In this document: piece by piece, positions 1-6,891 of the stretch | Position numbering within the stretch: the first letter of the stretch is position 1 | How the letters are laid out: each line of letters opens with the position of its first letter | Origin: an uncultured Collinsella sp. | Lineage (GTDB): Bacteria > Actinomycetota > Coriobacteriia > Coriobacteriales > Coriobacteriaceae | Direction: 5' to 3' | DNA length: 13,809 bases | NCBI GenBank assembly: GCA_902489945.1 | Contig: CABUBZ010000052.1 | Span: forward strand, 1-13,809 | Translations under genes and position numbers: made by a program | The notes under the pieces: model-generated | The model's input: the letters and a program-made list of their open reading frames with translations, nothing else | Told to the model about the DNA's origin: nothing | Databases searched by the model: none

Positions 1-1023
1 GGCATCACGGGCCGCCTGTGCCTTTTGCGCGCTCACGGCATTGACGGCGGCGTCGCGCCGCGCGGTTGCCGCCTGCTGGAGCACCTTGGCGGTGGCGGCG
101 GAGCTCGCGCCTCCCTCCTCGGCATATTTGGCGGCGGCATCGATCTGGTCGTCGGTTACCGTGTCGGCCGAAGGCACCTTGAGCTTAAAGGCGGCCTGGG
201 CACTTAAATCCTGTCCATCGCTCTTAACGGTGACCTGCGTCTTGGTGGTCGGGACGGTATAGATGGTGCCGTCGGCCGCGATGGGGGAGGCAGCGATGGA
301 GAACGTGTAATCGCCGGGCAGCAGTTTGATGCCGCGGCCGCGCTCGTCAACATAGAGTGTTTCGCTCACGGAGGAGCCATCAGCGTCCTGACCGCTCACC
401 TGTACGGGAATCTTGGAGCCGGTGGAACAGTCGAGGCCCGCGGCATGCACGCCAATCTGCACTGACATCATCGTGTGGGCATTGGCGGCGACAGCGGCAG
501 CCTGCTCTTGCTGATATCCGTTCCAGGCGGCATAGCCTGCGCCGCCTGCGACGAGCGCGACGGCCACGACACCGGCGACCATCAGATTGCGGCGCTTGGG
601 CGACATCTTGCGATGGCGAACCTCGGCCTCGCGTGCCGAGGGAACGGACGGTAGGGGGATATCGCCCATGGCGATGGTCTCGTCCACGGCAGGCGCAGAG
701 CCCAGGCCGGGAAGCTCGCGGGTCAGCGAATCTTCGGCCGGCAAGCTGTCGAGCAAGATGGTTTCCTCGCTCGTGTCGGATTCGGGCTGGTCGTCGGCCT
801 CGCATTCGGTGTCTTCGTGATCTGCCTCATCTTCGGCAGGCTCAACGTCGTCTGCATCCTGATCATCGGACTGCGCCTCGGCTTCCGACTCATCCTGCAC
901 ATCAACGCCCGAATCGTCAAACGCAATCTCATCAAGTGAAATCCGGTCTAGGCTCTCCAGGGCTTCGGCACTCGCTTCTGCATCTTGGGCCGCATCCTCT
1001 TGGCCCATCGTCTCATCATTCAT
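1..1023 (-). CDS. Single-pass membrane protein with acidic N-terminus (5' part; 3' end off window)
   Basis: An open frame of 341 codons runs from ATG 1023 to the left edge with no stop. Residues 1-135 are very rich in Asp and Glu and are probably disordered. A basic stretch (RHRKMSPKRR, about 136-145) precedes one hydrophobic helix (about 146-166), which predicts a cytoplasmic N-terminus and an exported C-terminal part. Outside the membrane lies a region with beta-type patterning (about 185-285, containing LLPGDYTFSIAASP), then an Ala-rich segment likely to be helical or coiled coil (about 290-341). GGGGGA lies 3 nt before the ATG, which is close for a ribosome site; the ATG at codon 6 is an alternative start. 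I do not recognise a named family. The architecture suits an envelope-associated protein but gives no specific function. Confidence 0.7.
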   Translation of the reverse strand, partial: MNDETMGQEDAAQDAEASAEALESLDRISLDEIAFDDSGVDVQDESEAEAQSDDQDADDVEPAEDEADHEDTECEADDQPESDTSEETILLDSLPAEDSLTRELPGLGSAPAVDETIAMGDIPLPSVPSAREAEVRHRKMSPKRRNLMVAGVVAVALVAGGAGYAAWNGYQQEQAAAVAANAHTMMSVQIGVHAAGLDCSTGSKIPVQVSGQDADGSSVSETLYVDERGRGIKLLPGDYTFSIAASPIAADGTIYTVPTTKTQVTVKSDGQDLSAQAAFKLKVPSADTVTDDQIDAAAKYAEEGGASSAATAKVLQQAATARRDAAVNAVSAQKAQAARDA

Positions 1024-1154
1024 ACATCCCCCAAGCTCAATATCGGGACAACAATGTACCCAAAATTGGGGTCACATAGAGCTGTCAGGCGATTGGAAAT
1101 CTGATTTTATCTGTGAGAGAGGTTTTGCATATGTGCGTGAATGCGCGCAACAAC

Positions 1155-1193
1155 AAAAAGCCCCGGAAAGCGGACGAATCGCTTTCCGGGGCT
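1155..1193 (-). terminator. Rho-independent terminator of the TetR/DUF5692 operon
   Basis: A perfect 14-bp stem (1159-1172 with 1180-1193) has a 7-nt loop. On the minus strand it is followed by a run of five T (1159-1155). It lies about 70 bp after the stop codon of the membrane-protein gene and points the same way. Confidence 0.85.
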
Positions 1194-1260
1194 GCGCATG
1201 ACGCGCGATTGCGGCATCGGCTAAGTTTGCCTACATCCAAATGTGGACGGAATAAACATG

Positions 1261-2268
1261 TTACTCGGCGTGCGCGTAATCAACCTTGGCGCGGCGGGCG
1301 GTAGCCTTCTCCCAATCGCTGGTGCCCTCAAAGACATCCTGCTTATAGGGATTGCGGCCGAGCTTCTTGGCACGGTAGGCGATGTAGATGATCGCGGCGA
1401 CGTTGGCGACCAGTGCGGCGATCGAGACCGCGGTAGCGGCGCCGGGGTCGAGCGTGGAGTGGGTCACAAAGATGGACTCCTCCTGGAAGTAGGGGAATAC
1501 CTGGGCAAACATGCACCAAATAGCCAGCGTAAAGGCGCGGTTCTGGATCCAGCCGCCCTTGTTCCAGATAAAGGCGGCGACGGTGGGCGCCAGCAGCAGC
1601 GCAAAGCCGCAGAACCAGGAGTGGGTGGGCAGGCAGTTGTAGGTGTAGCAGAAGTTCCAGATATCGTAGGCGATGATGTAGACCCAGGTCATATCGGGCC
1701 ACAGCATGTCGGTCTGATCCTCGGAGGCGTAGACACTCCACCAACCGGTCATGCAGAAGATGTTGATGATACCGGCGATGCCGTTGAACACGTTGTTCCA
1801 GCCGGCTAGCTGCGTAGCACCTTCGGAGGTGACCCAGGTGGACTCGCCCAGGACAAAGAAGTGATAGGCGCTCTCAAAGTCGGACACGACGGCGATCATG
1901 ATGTTGATGGCGACGATCACAAACGGCCATGCGCGGAACCAACGCGCCTTGCCGATCTTTCCCCACTGGTACTTAATGGCAATAAAGCCCCAGCAGCCGG
2001 CGAGCGCCGCGTATACCTTAGCGTAGTGGAACCAGCTGTTCTGGTACACATGGGTGGGGTTGGTGAGCGCCCACTCGGCACCCTGCGAGACGCCGATGGC
2101 GATGGCGACGCAATAGATGGTCATGGCCAGCGGAGCCACGCCAAAGATGATGGCCGCGCCCAGCTTGGTGCGGCGGCCGACCTCGTTGAGCACGATCAAG
2201 CCGATAAAGACCATGGCCCAGCCGGCCCAGTGGATAAGGGTATCGCTACCCCAAACATCGAACAGCAT
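1261..2268 (-). CDS. Polytopic membrane protein, probably DUF5692 family
   Basis: This 335-residue protein has about nine hydrophobic helices (roughly residues 11-29, 36-60, 82-99, 111-129, 158-180, 193-210, 217-235, 245-261 and 275-299). They are joined by short loops rich in Trp, Tyr and His, with conserved-looking polar groups inside or beside helices (for example NPTHVYQNSWFHY near 70-82 and YDIWNFCYTYNCLPTHSW near 201-218). The C-terminal 35 residues are charged and probably cytoplasmic. From memory it matches the uncharacterised DUF5692 family; I could not search. AAAGGAG lies 6 nt before ATG 2268. It follows the TetR gene on the same strand after a 63-nt gap and is probably co-transcribed with it, opposite a multi-Fe-S flavoprotein. 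A transporter or membrane redox partner is plausible but unproven; the Trp/His-rich loops resemble no transporter family I know. Confidence 0.75.
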   Translation of the reverse strand: MLFDVWGSDTLIHWAGWAMVFIGLIVLNEVGRRTKLGAAIIFGVAPLAMTIYCVAIAIGVSQGAEWALTNPTHVYQNSWFHYAKVYAALAGCWGFIAIKYQWGKIGKARWFRAWPFVIVAINIMIAVVSDFESAYHFFVLGESTWVTSEGATQLAGWNNVFNGIAGIINIFCMTGWWSVYASEDQTDMLWPDMTWVYIIAYDIWNFCYTYNCLPTHSWFCGFALLLAPTVAAFIWNKGGWIQNRAFTLAIWCMFAQVFPYFQEESIFVTHSTLDPGAATAVSIAALVANVAAIIYIAYRAKKLGRNPYKQDVFEGTSDWEKATARRAKVDYAHAE

Positions 2269-2286
2269 GCTGCTCTCCTTTCACAC

Positions 2287-2314
2287 GCCCGCGGCCCCTC
2301 TTCTGATCGCGGGC
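2287..2314 (-). other. Stem-loop between the TetR and DUF5692-like genes
   Basis: A perfect 7-bp GC stem (2287-2293 with 2308-2314) has a 14-nt loop and lies between the TetR stop and the ribosome-binding site of the membrane protein. No T-run follows on the minus strand, so it is not a standard terminator. It could stabilise a processed mRNA or tune expression of the downstream gene. Confidence 0.4.
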
Positions 2315-2331
2315 AGTTTGGCCAAATGTCG

Positions 2332-2994
2332 TCAGTTCTGGGGCTTGCGCTCCGGATACTTGGCGGTATAGCCCTCGATGTGGAGTGTCGAGGCGATGAT
2401 TTCCTTGACCGTCTCGTCGGGCACATCGGGGTGCGTGCGGATATACATCAACAACCCCATGATGAGGGTGTAGAACGTCTCGTAGACATGGTCGATGCGT
2501 AGCTCATGATGGGCGACAAAGTCCACCACGGTGGTGTCGCAGATATACTGCGCCACGCGCTGAACCACGTTGTGCAAAAAGCCGCCGTAGAGCGCGCCGC
2601 TGCTTGAGGTGAGCGTACTCGGCAGTTCGCGGCCGCTGGCGACCAGGCGCTTAAAGAGCGGGGCGACGGTGTCGAGCGCGCCCTCGATATCGCCGACGGT
2701 GCGGCCGGCGTTCCACTGCTCGAGTTCGGAGATAAAGCCGTCGATCGCCTCGTCCATGACGGCGGTGACGGCGGCGTCCATGTCGGCGAAGTAGTGGTAA
2801 AACAGCGAGCGCGTGCAGCCGGCTCGCTTGGTCACGGCCGATACCGATAGGTGGGACACGCCCAGCTCGGAGCTTACGGTACGCACGGCATCGAGGATCT
2901 CGCGACGGCGTTCGTCGCCCGTCAGGCGCTTTGCCGCGCTATCGGATGCGGGGACGGCATCGACCACAGAGGTATCTGCTGTGTTGTTGCCCAT
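2332..2994 (-). CDS. TetR/AcrR-family transcriptional regulator
   Basis: This 220-residue protein has the TetR N-terminal DNA-binding domain after a 24-residue low-complexity leader. The helix-turn-helix is at about residues 48-69 (LSVSAVTKRAGCTRSLFYHYF), with the typical F-Y-x-Y-F segment that starts helix 4. Residues 75-220 are helical and should form the ligand and dimer domain; no ligand can be read from them. AAAGGCGG lies 7 nt before ATG 2994. It is the first gene of a minus-strand pair with the DUF5692-like membrane protein and is divergent from the flavoprotein gene (189 bp between start codons). Two perfect 15-bp palindromes in that gap are obvious candidate operators. It therefore probably controls its own operon and the flavoprotein in response to the compound they handle. 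Confidence 0.92.
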   Translation of the reverse strand: MGNNTADTSVVDAVPASDSAAKRLTGDERRREILDAVRTVSSELGVSHLSVSAVTKRAGCTRSLFYHYFADMDAAVTAVMDEAIDGFISELEQWNAGRTVGDIEGALDTVAPLFKRLVASGRELPSTLTSSSGALYGGFLHNVVQRVAQYICDTTVVDFVAHHELRIDHVYETFYTLIMGLLMYIRTHPDVPDETVKEIIASTLHIEGYTAKYPERKPQN

Positions 2995-3052
2995 GTTTTG
3001 CCGCCTTTCATCCTCTTTTGCCTGACCGTTCGCCTAACAGTCTTGAATATTG

Positions 3053-3067
3053 TTGACGGTTCGTCAA
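3053..3067. promoter_or_regulatory. Candidate TetR operator 1
   Basis: Perfect inverted repeat TTGACG-GTT-CGTCAA, centred at 3060 in the divergent promoter region. It shares the half-site TTGAC with a second palindrome centred 23 bp away. Binding by the adjacent TetR protein is inference. Confidence 0.65.
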
Positions 3068-3075
3068 TACTATTT

Positions 3076-3090
3076 TTGACACAATGTCAA
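3076..3090. promoter_or_regulatory. Candidate TetR operator 2
   Basis: Perfect inverted repeat TTGACA-CAA-TGTCAA, centred at 3083. The arms match operator 1 except for the innermost base pair. Either arm reads as a consensus -35 hexamer on its strand, so a bound repressor would be expected to block RNA polymerase. I see no convincing -10 at 17 bp on either strand. Confidence 0.65.
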
Positions 3091-3183
3091 CAATGGCGGG
3101 TGAACGGCATGGGGGCATGCCCGGCCTGCAAAAAAAGAGGGGCGCCGCGGTCCCGCCGGGCTGTGGCAAGAGAAGGGACAACC

Positions 3184-5961
3184 ATGATTCTCAACGGACC
3201 GGGGATTAGCTACACCGAGCCCGACATCGGTTCGGAGTTCGTGCCGCCGCTGCCGGATCATCCGCGCGAGGCCATCGTCAAGCTGTGCGAGCACTGCACC
3301 AACCGTCTGCTGCATCGCGATGAGCTGCTGGGCTACGAGTACTGGTCGTTTGCCGAGGCCGCAACCGACGAGCAGGCCGAAGTGCTCTGCAAGATGAAGA
3401 TGCGCCGTCCCTATACGCTGCCCGAGATGGTCAAGCTCACCGGCATGCCCGAAGCCGATATCGAGAAGATGCTCGACGACATGAGCTACACGGGTCTGCT
3501 CGAGTACAACTGGGAAAACCCCGAGCGCGCCAAGCAGTGGGTGCTGCCCATGCTGGTGCCGGGTTCCGCCGAGTTCCTCAACATGCGCGTGAGCCAGCTC
3601 GAGGAGCATCCGGTCTATGCTAAGTTCTTTGAGCAGGCGTCTAAGGGACCGCTGTCCAAGGCCACGCCGATGGTGCCGCCCGGTGGTGCCGGCATCGGCA
3701 TGCATGTCATTCCGGTCGAGAAGGCTATCGATGCCGCGAGCACGTCGGTGCCGATCGAGCATATTGAGCATTGGCTCGACAAATACGATGGCAAATATGC
3801 CGCCAGCACCTGCAGCTGCCGCGCGAGCCGTCGCGTGATGGGTGAGGGCTGCGCCGACGACCCGGCCGATTGGTGCATCGCCGTGGGCGATATGGCCGAC
3901 TACGTGGTTGAGACCGATCGTGGCCATTACGTGGCCCGCGACGAGGTTTACGACATCTTGCGCCAGGCCGAGGACAACGGCTTTGTGCACCAGATCACTA
4001 ATATCGACGGCGAGAACAAGATCTTCGCCATCTGCAACTGCAACGTCAACGTGTGCTACGCCCTGCGCACCTCGCAGCTGTTCAACACGACCAACCTGTC
4101 GCGCTCGGCCTATGTCGCTAAGGTCGAGAAGGACAAGTGCGTGGCCTGCGGTCGCTGCGTCGAGGTGTGTCCGGCCGGCGCCGCCAAGCTGGGCCAGAAG
4201 CTCTGCAGCAAAAAGGCCGGCGGACAGGTGCCCGAGTATCCGCGCCAGGAGCTGCCCGATGCCACCAAGTGGGACCACACCAAGTGGTCGCCCAACTACC
4301 GCAACGACAACCGCATCGAGACGCATGAGTCCGGCACCGCTCCCTGCAAGACGGCCTGCCCCGCGCACGTTGCCGTTCAGGGCTATTTGAAGCTCGCGGC
4401 TCAGGGTCGCTATGACGAGGCACTGGCGCTCATCAAGCGTGAGAACCCGCTGCCCGCCATCTGCGGCCGCGTGTGTAACCGCCGCTGCGAGGATGCCTGC
4501 ACTCGCGGCCGTGTGGACGCCGCCGTGGCTATCGACGAGGTCAAGAAGTTTATCGCTCAGCGCGATCTGGATGCCGCGACCCGCTATGTCCCACCTGTGG
4601 TGACGCCGACGCGCGCTGGCGGCTTCGATCAGAAGATTGCCATTATCGGTGCCGGTCCGGCCGGCCTGTCCTGTGCCTTCTATCTGGCCGAGAAGGGCTA
4701 CAAGCCCGTCGTATTCGAGAAGAACGAGCGCCCGGGCGGCATGCTCACCTATGGCATTCCCAGCTTTAAGCTGGAAAAGGACGTTATCGAGGCTGAGGTC
4801 GAGATCATTCGCCTGATGGGCGCCGAGTTCCGCTATGGCGTTGAGGTCGGTCGCGATGTGACGCTCGATGAGCTGCGCGAGCAGGGCTTTAAGGCCTTCT
4901 ACGTTGCCATCGGCTGCCAGGGCGGCCGCCTTGCCGGCATTCCGGGTGAGGATGCCGAGGACGTGACCGTGGCCGTCGACTTCCTTCGCGAGGTTAACAG
5001 CGGCAAGATCGATTCCCTGTCCGGCCGCACCATTGTGGTGGGCGGCGGCAACGTGGCCATCGACGTTGCCCGCAACGCCTGCCGTCTGGGTTCCGAGCAC
5101 GTTGAGATGTTCTGCCTGGAGAGCGAGGCGCAGATGCCCGCCAGCGAGGAGGAGCGTCGCGAGGCCGTTGAGGACGGCGCTCACATCAGCTGCGGCTGGG
5201 GCCCCAAGGAGATTCACCTGGACGAGGCCGGTCGTGTGTGCGGTATCACCTTCAAGCGCTGCACGCGTGTCTTTGACGACGAGGGCCGTTTTGCGCCCGA
5301 GTACGACGAGAACGATCTGCGCCGTGTCGATGCCGACCGTGTCGTCATGTCGATTGGCCAGTCCATTGTGTGGGGCGACCTGCTGGCTGGCTCCAAGGTG
5401 GAGCTCGGCCGCGGCCATGGCGCCCTTGCCGATCCCCAGACCTATCAGACCGCCGAGCCCGACATCTTTGTGGGCGGCGACGTTTATACCGGTCCGAGCT
5501 TTGCCATCGATGCCATCGCCGCCGGTCACGAGGCCGCCGTGTCCATCCATCGCTTTGTGCAGCCGGGCTCTACGCTCACCATCGGCCGCAATCAGCGCCG
5601 CTACACCGCGCTCGACCGCGACGACGTTGTGCTCGAGAGTTACGACAACGCGAGCCGCGAGGTTGCGCATGTGGACCGCGAGCGCGAGAAGGCCGCGCCG
5701 TTTAGCGAGTACGTCGAGACCTTTACCGAGGAACAGGTGCGCGCCGAGACCGCCCGCTGCCTGGGCTGCGGCGCCTCGATCGTCGACCCCAACAAGTGCA
5801 TCGGCTGCGGCCTGTGCACCACCAAGTGCGCGTTCGACGCCATCCATCTGGATCGCGACCGCCCCGAGTGCTCCACGATGGTCAAATACGAGCAAAAGCT
5901 TCCAAGCCTCGGCAAGTACGCGCTCAAGCGCGCCATCAAGATTAAATTTGGTCGTAAATAG
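3184..5961 (+). CDS. Multi-[4Fe-4S] GltD-like FAD/NAD(P)H oxidoreductase with Cys-rich N-terminal region
   Basis: This 925-residue protein starts at ATG 3184, with AAGGGA 6 nt upstream; the frame is open further upstream but reads into the operator region. Domains in order: CEHC at 35-38 and a winged-helix-like stretch (about 75-115); a Cys-rich module with CSC (210, 212), C223, C231 and CNCNVNVC (284-291); a ferredoxin motif CX2CX2CX3CP (319-330); the GltD-type Fe-S domain (C388, C392, C427, C431, C435, C439); the FAD Rossmann motif GAGPAG (489-494); the NAD(P)H motif GGGNVA (620-625); a GGD FAD-closing motif near 762; and a C-terminal module with CLGC (859-862) and CX2CX2CX3C (872-882). GltD-like proteins pass electrons between NAD(P)H and Fe-S centres. 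This one is cytoplasmic by sequence and should feed a reductase, hydrogenase or membrane partner. The partner and substrate are unknown. The divergent TetR and DUF5692 genes suggest one inducible module. Confidence 0.9.
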   Translation: MILNGPGISYTEPDIGSEFVPPLPDHPREAIVKLCEHCTNRLLHRDELLGYEYWSFAEAATDEQAEVLCKMKMRRPYTLPEMVKLTGMPEADIEKMLDDMSYTGLLEYNWENPERAKQWVLPMLVPGSAEFLNMRVSQLEEHPVYAKFFEQASKGPLSKATPMVPPGGAGIGMHVIPVEKAIDAASTSVPIEHIEHWLDKYDGKYAASTCSCRASRRVMGEGCADDPADWCIAVGDMADYVVETDRGHYVARDEVYDILRQAEDNGFVHQITNIDGENKIFAICNCNVNVCYALRTSQLFNTTNLSRSAYVAKVEKDKCVACGRCVEVCPAGAAKLGQKLCSKKAGGQVPEYPRQELPDATKWDHTKWSPNYRNDNRIETHESGTAPCKTACPAHVAVQGYLKLAAQGRYDEALALIKRENPLPAICGRVCNRRCEDACTRGRVDAAVAIDEVKKFIAQRDLDAATRYVPPVVTPTRAGGFDQKIAIIGAGPAGLSCAFYLAEKGYKPVVFEKNERPGGMLTYGIPSFKLEKDVIEAEVEIIRLMGAEFRYGVEVGRDVTLDELREQGFKAFYVAIGCQGGRLAGIPGEDAEDVTVAVDFLREVNSGKIDSLSGRTIVVGGGNVAIDVARNACRLGSEHVEMFCLESEAQMPASEEERREAVEDGAHISCGWGPKEIHLDEAGRVCGITFKRCTRVFDDEGRFAPEYDENDLRRVDADRVVMSIGQSIVWGDLLAGSKVELGRGHGALADPQTYQTAEPDIFVGGDVYTGPSFAIDAIAAGHEAAVSIHRFVQPGSTLTIGRNQRRYTALDRDDVVLESYDNASREVAHVDREREKAAPFSEYVETFTEEQVRAETARCLGCGASIVDPNKCIGCGLCTTKCAFDAIHLDRDRPECSTMVKYEQKLPSLGKYALKRAIKIKFGRK

Positions 5962-5976
5962 GTAGCCATGGCGGGT

Positions 5977-6012
5977 AAGGGGACGGCGCAGACTAGATCT
6001 CGTCGTCCCCTT
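5977..6012 (+). terminator. Hairpin after the flavoprotein gene, possible weak terminator
   Basis: A 12-bp stem (5977-5988 with 6001-6012, one G-U pair) has a 12-nt loop and lies 15 bp after the flavoprotein stop and 45 bp before the hypA start. The downstream sequence GCTTTGAGTTTG is only modestly T-rich, so partial read-through into hypA is likely. Confidence 0.5.
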
Positions 6013-6057
6013 GCTTTGAGTTTGCATCGAATCAACCTCTGCAGAAAGGGTTTCGCC

Positions 6058-6486
6058 TTGCATGAATTGGGAATCGTCTATCACATCATTCGCGATGTCG
6101 AGAACGTGGCGCGCGCCAATGGCGTGAGTCGCGTTTCGAGCGTCACGCTGCTGCTGGGCGAGGTCTCGGGCGTCGTTCCCGACTTGCTGCTCGACGCCTG
6201 GCGCTGGGCGGCAGATAAAAAGTCCATTACCGAGGGTGCGGAGCTTCTTGTGGAGCCTGTCGAGGCCGTGACGCATTGCGAGGCGTGCGGCCGCGACTAT
6301 GCGACCGTCGAGCACGGCAAGACCTGCCCTCATTGCGGCAGCGGCGAAACATACCTGCTGCAGGGCCAGGAGGTCATGATCAAGCAGATCGAGACCCCCG
6401 ACGAGGACCCGGCAGGCGCTGCCCCCGATGGCCCTTCCGACGCTCCCGACGCCGTCGACGCCGCCAACCCCCTCCGCATCGTCTAG
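6058..6486 (+). CDS. hypA: Hydrogenase/urease nickel incorporation protein HypA
   Basis: HypA delivers nickel, with HypB, to the large subunit of [NiFe]-hydrogenases. Read from TTG 6058 the protein begins MHELGIV, giving the conserved N-terminal Met-His-Glu nickel site. AGAAAGGG ends 7 nt before this TTG, while the open frame starting at 5968 would bury the His inside a 30-residue leader. The structural zinc site CX2C...CX2C is at C74, C77, C90 and C93, spacing typical of the family. The protein is 142 residues, longer than the usual 110-120, because of an Asp/Pro/Ala-rich tail (about 113-142) ending LRIV. It lies 96 nt after the flavoprotein on the same strand. No other hyp gene or hydrogenase subunit lies in the window, so its hydrogenase is encoded elsewhere. 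Confidence 0.92.
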   Translation: MHELGIVYHIIRDVENVARANGVSRVSSVTLLLGEVSGVVPDLLLDAWRWAADKKSITEGAELLVEPVEAVTHCEACGRDYATVEHGKTCPHCGSGETYLLQGQEVMIKQIETPDEDPAGAAPDGPSDAPDAVDAANPLRIV

Positions 6487-6497
6487 GATCCCCTATA

Positions 6498-6564
6498 AGT
6501 TGCGGTGAAATAGTTCCTAAATCCAGCCTTCTGGCTCTTAAACAAGAACTATTCCACCGCAACT
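6498..6564. repeat. Long inverted repeat (19-bp arms), possible terminator or dispersed palindrome
   Basis: AGTTGCGGTGAAATAGTTC (6498-6516) is complementary to 6546-6564 at 18 of 19 positions, with a 29-nt spacer holding a small inner hairpin (CCAG/CTGG). The single mismatch (6508/6554) is A-C in plus-strand RNA but U-G in minus-strand RNA. ATTTTG follows the right arm. It starts 12 bp after hypA, so it may end that transcript, but such symmetry also fits a REP-like or MITE-like element. Confidence 0.6.
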
Positions 6565-6815
6565 ATTTTGAGTGGTTTCGTAGACCATAAGTCACGAAAA
6601 AAGTCAAGCCATGTCTGTTTAAACAAAATGGCGGCAGTACAAGCGCATTCGCGCTTGCCTAAAATCGATATTAATGAACAGCCTGCTTGTATCTGTAAAA
6701 GGCATGGCTTGATGAGCGACGCCTTGTCGTGTAATGAGTCAAAAAGCAGTAACGTAATCAACTTGTAACAAACTTAGACGTTTAAACAAATAATCCAACC
6801 TTTTGCGGATTCAGC
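6565..6815. other. AT-richer intergenic region before the PTS operon, no gene supported
   Basis: I see no convincing coding region here. Short frames on both strands lack ribosome sites and family similarity. The stretch has nested complementary segments: TCAAGCCATG (6604-6613) with 6703-6712, TACAAGC (6638-6644) with 6685-6691, and a compact hairpin CAAGCGC-ATTC-GCGCTTG (6640-6657). GTTTAAAC occurs twice (near 6618 and 6780). A structured RNA is possible but not shown. Confidence 0.4.
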
Positions 6816-6821
6816 TATAAT
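6816..6821 (+). promoter_or_regulatory. Candidate -10 element of the PTS operon
   Basis: A consensus TATAAT lies 70 bp before the EIIAB start codon in an AT-rich stretch. No good -35 hexamer sits at 16-18 bp, so the promoter may depend on an activator. Transcription would start near 6828. Confidence 0.4.
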
Positions 6822-6842
6822 TCCACAATCCAAACAGGTATA

Positions 6843-6883
6843 CTCCTTTCATGTCGTGTAGGAAATACGTAGACAAAAAGGAG
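6843..6883 (+). promoter_or_regulatory. Leader segment able to pair with the EIIAB ribosome-binding site
   Basis: CTCCTTT (6843-6849) is exactly complementary to AAAGGAG (6877-6883), the ribosome-binding site of the first PTS gene, with a 27-nt loop. Pairing would hide the site. Whether a factor or a sugar signal opens it is unknown, and chance pairing is possible because any anti-SD-like heptamer would do this. Confidence 0.4.
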
Positions 6884-6891
6884 GTTATGTG

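Noticed and set aside
5968..6057. N-terminal extension of HypA from a start at 5968
   Set aside because: It would translate through the intergenic hairpin and bury the Met-His-Glu nickel site that must lie at the N-terminus.
3070..6333. A 1087-codon open frame antisense to the flavoprotein and hypA
   Set aside because: It mirrors real genes with clear Fe-S, FAD and HypA motifs on the other strand. Long antisense frames are expected in high-GC DNA with strong third-position bias, and its translation is low-complexity and without domains.
6549..6768. Small frames of 66-70 codons on both strands before the PTS operon
   Set aside because: None has a ribosome-binding site or a recognisable family. 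They overlap each other, and the minus-strand one begins or ends within the inverted repeat.
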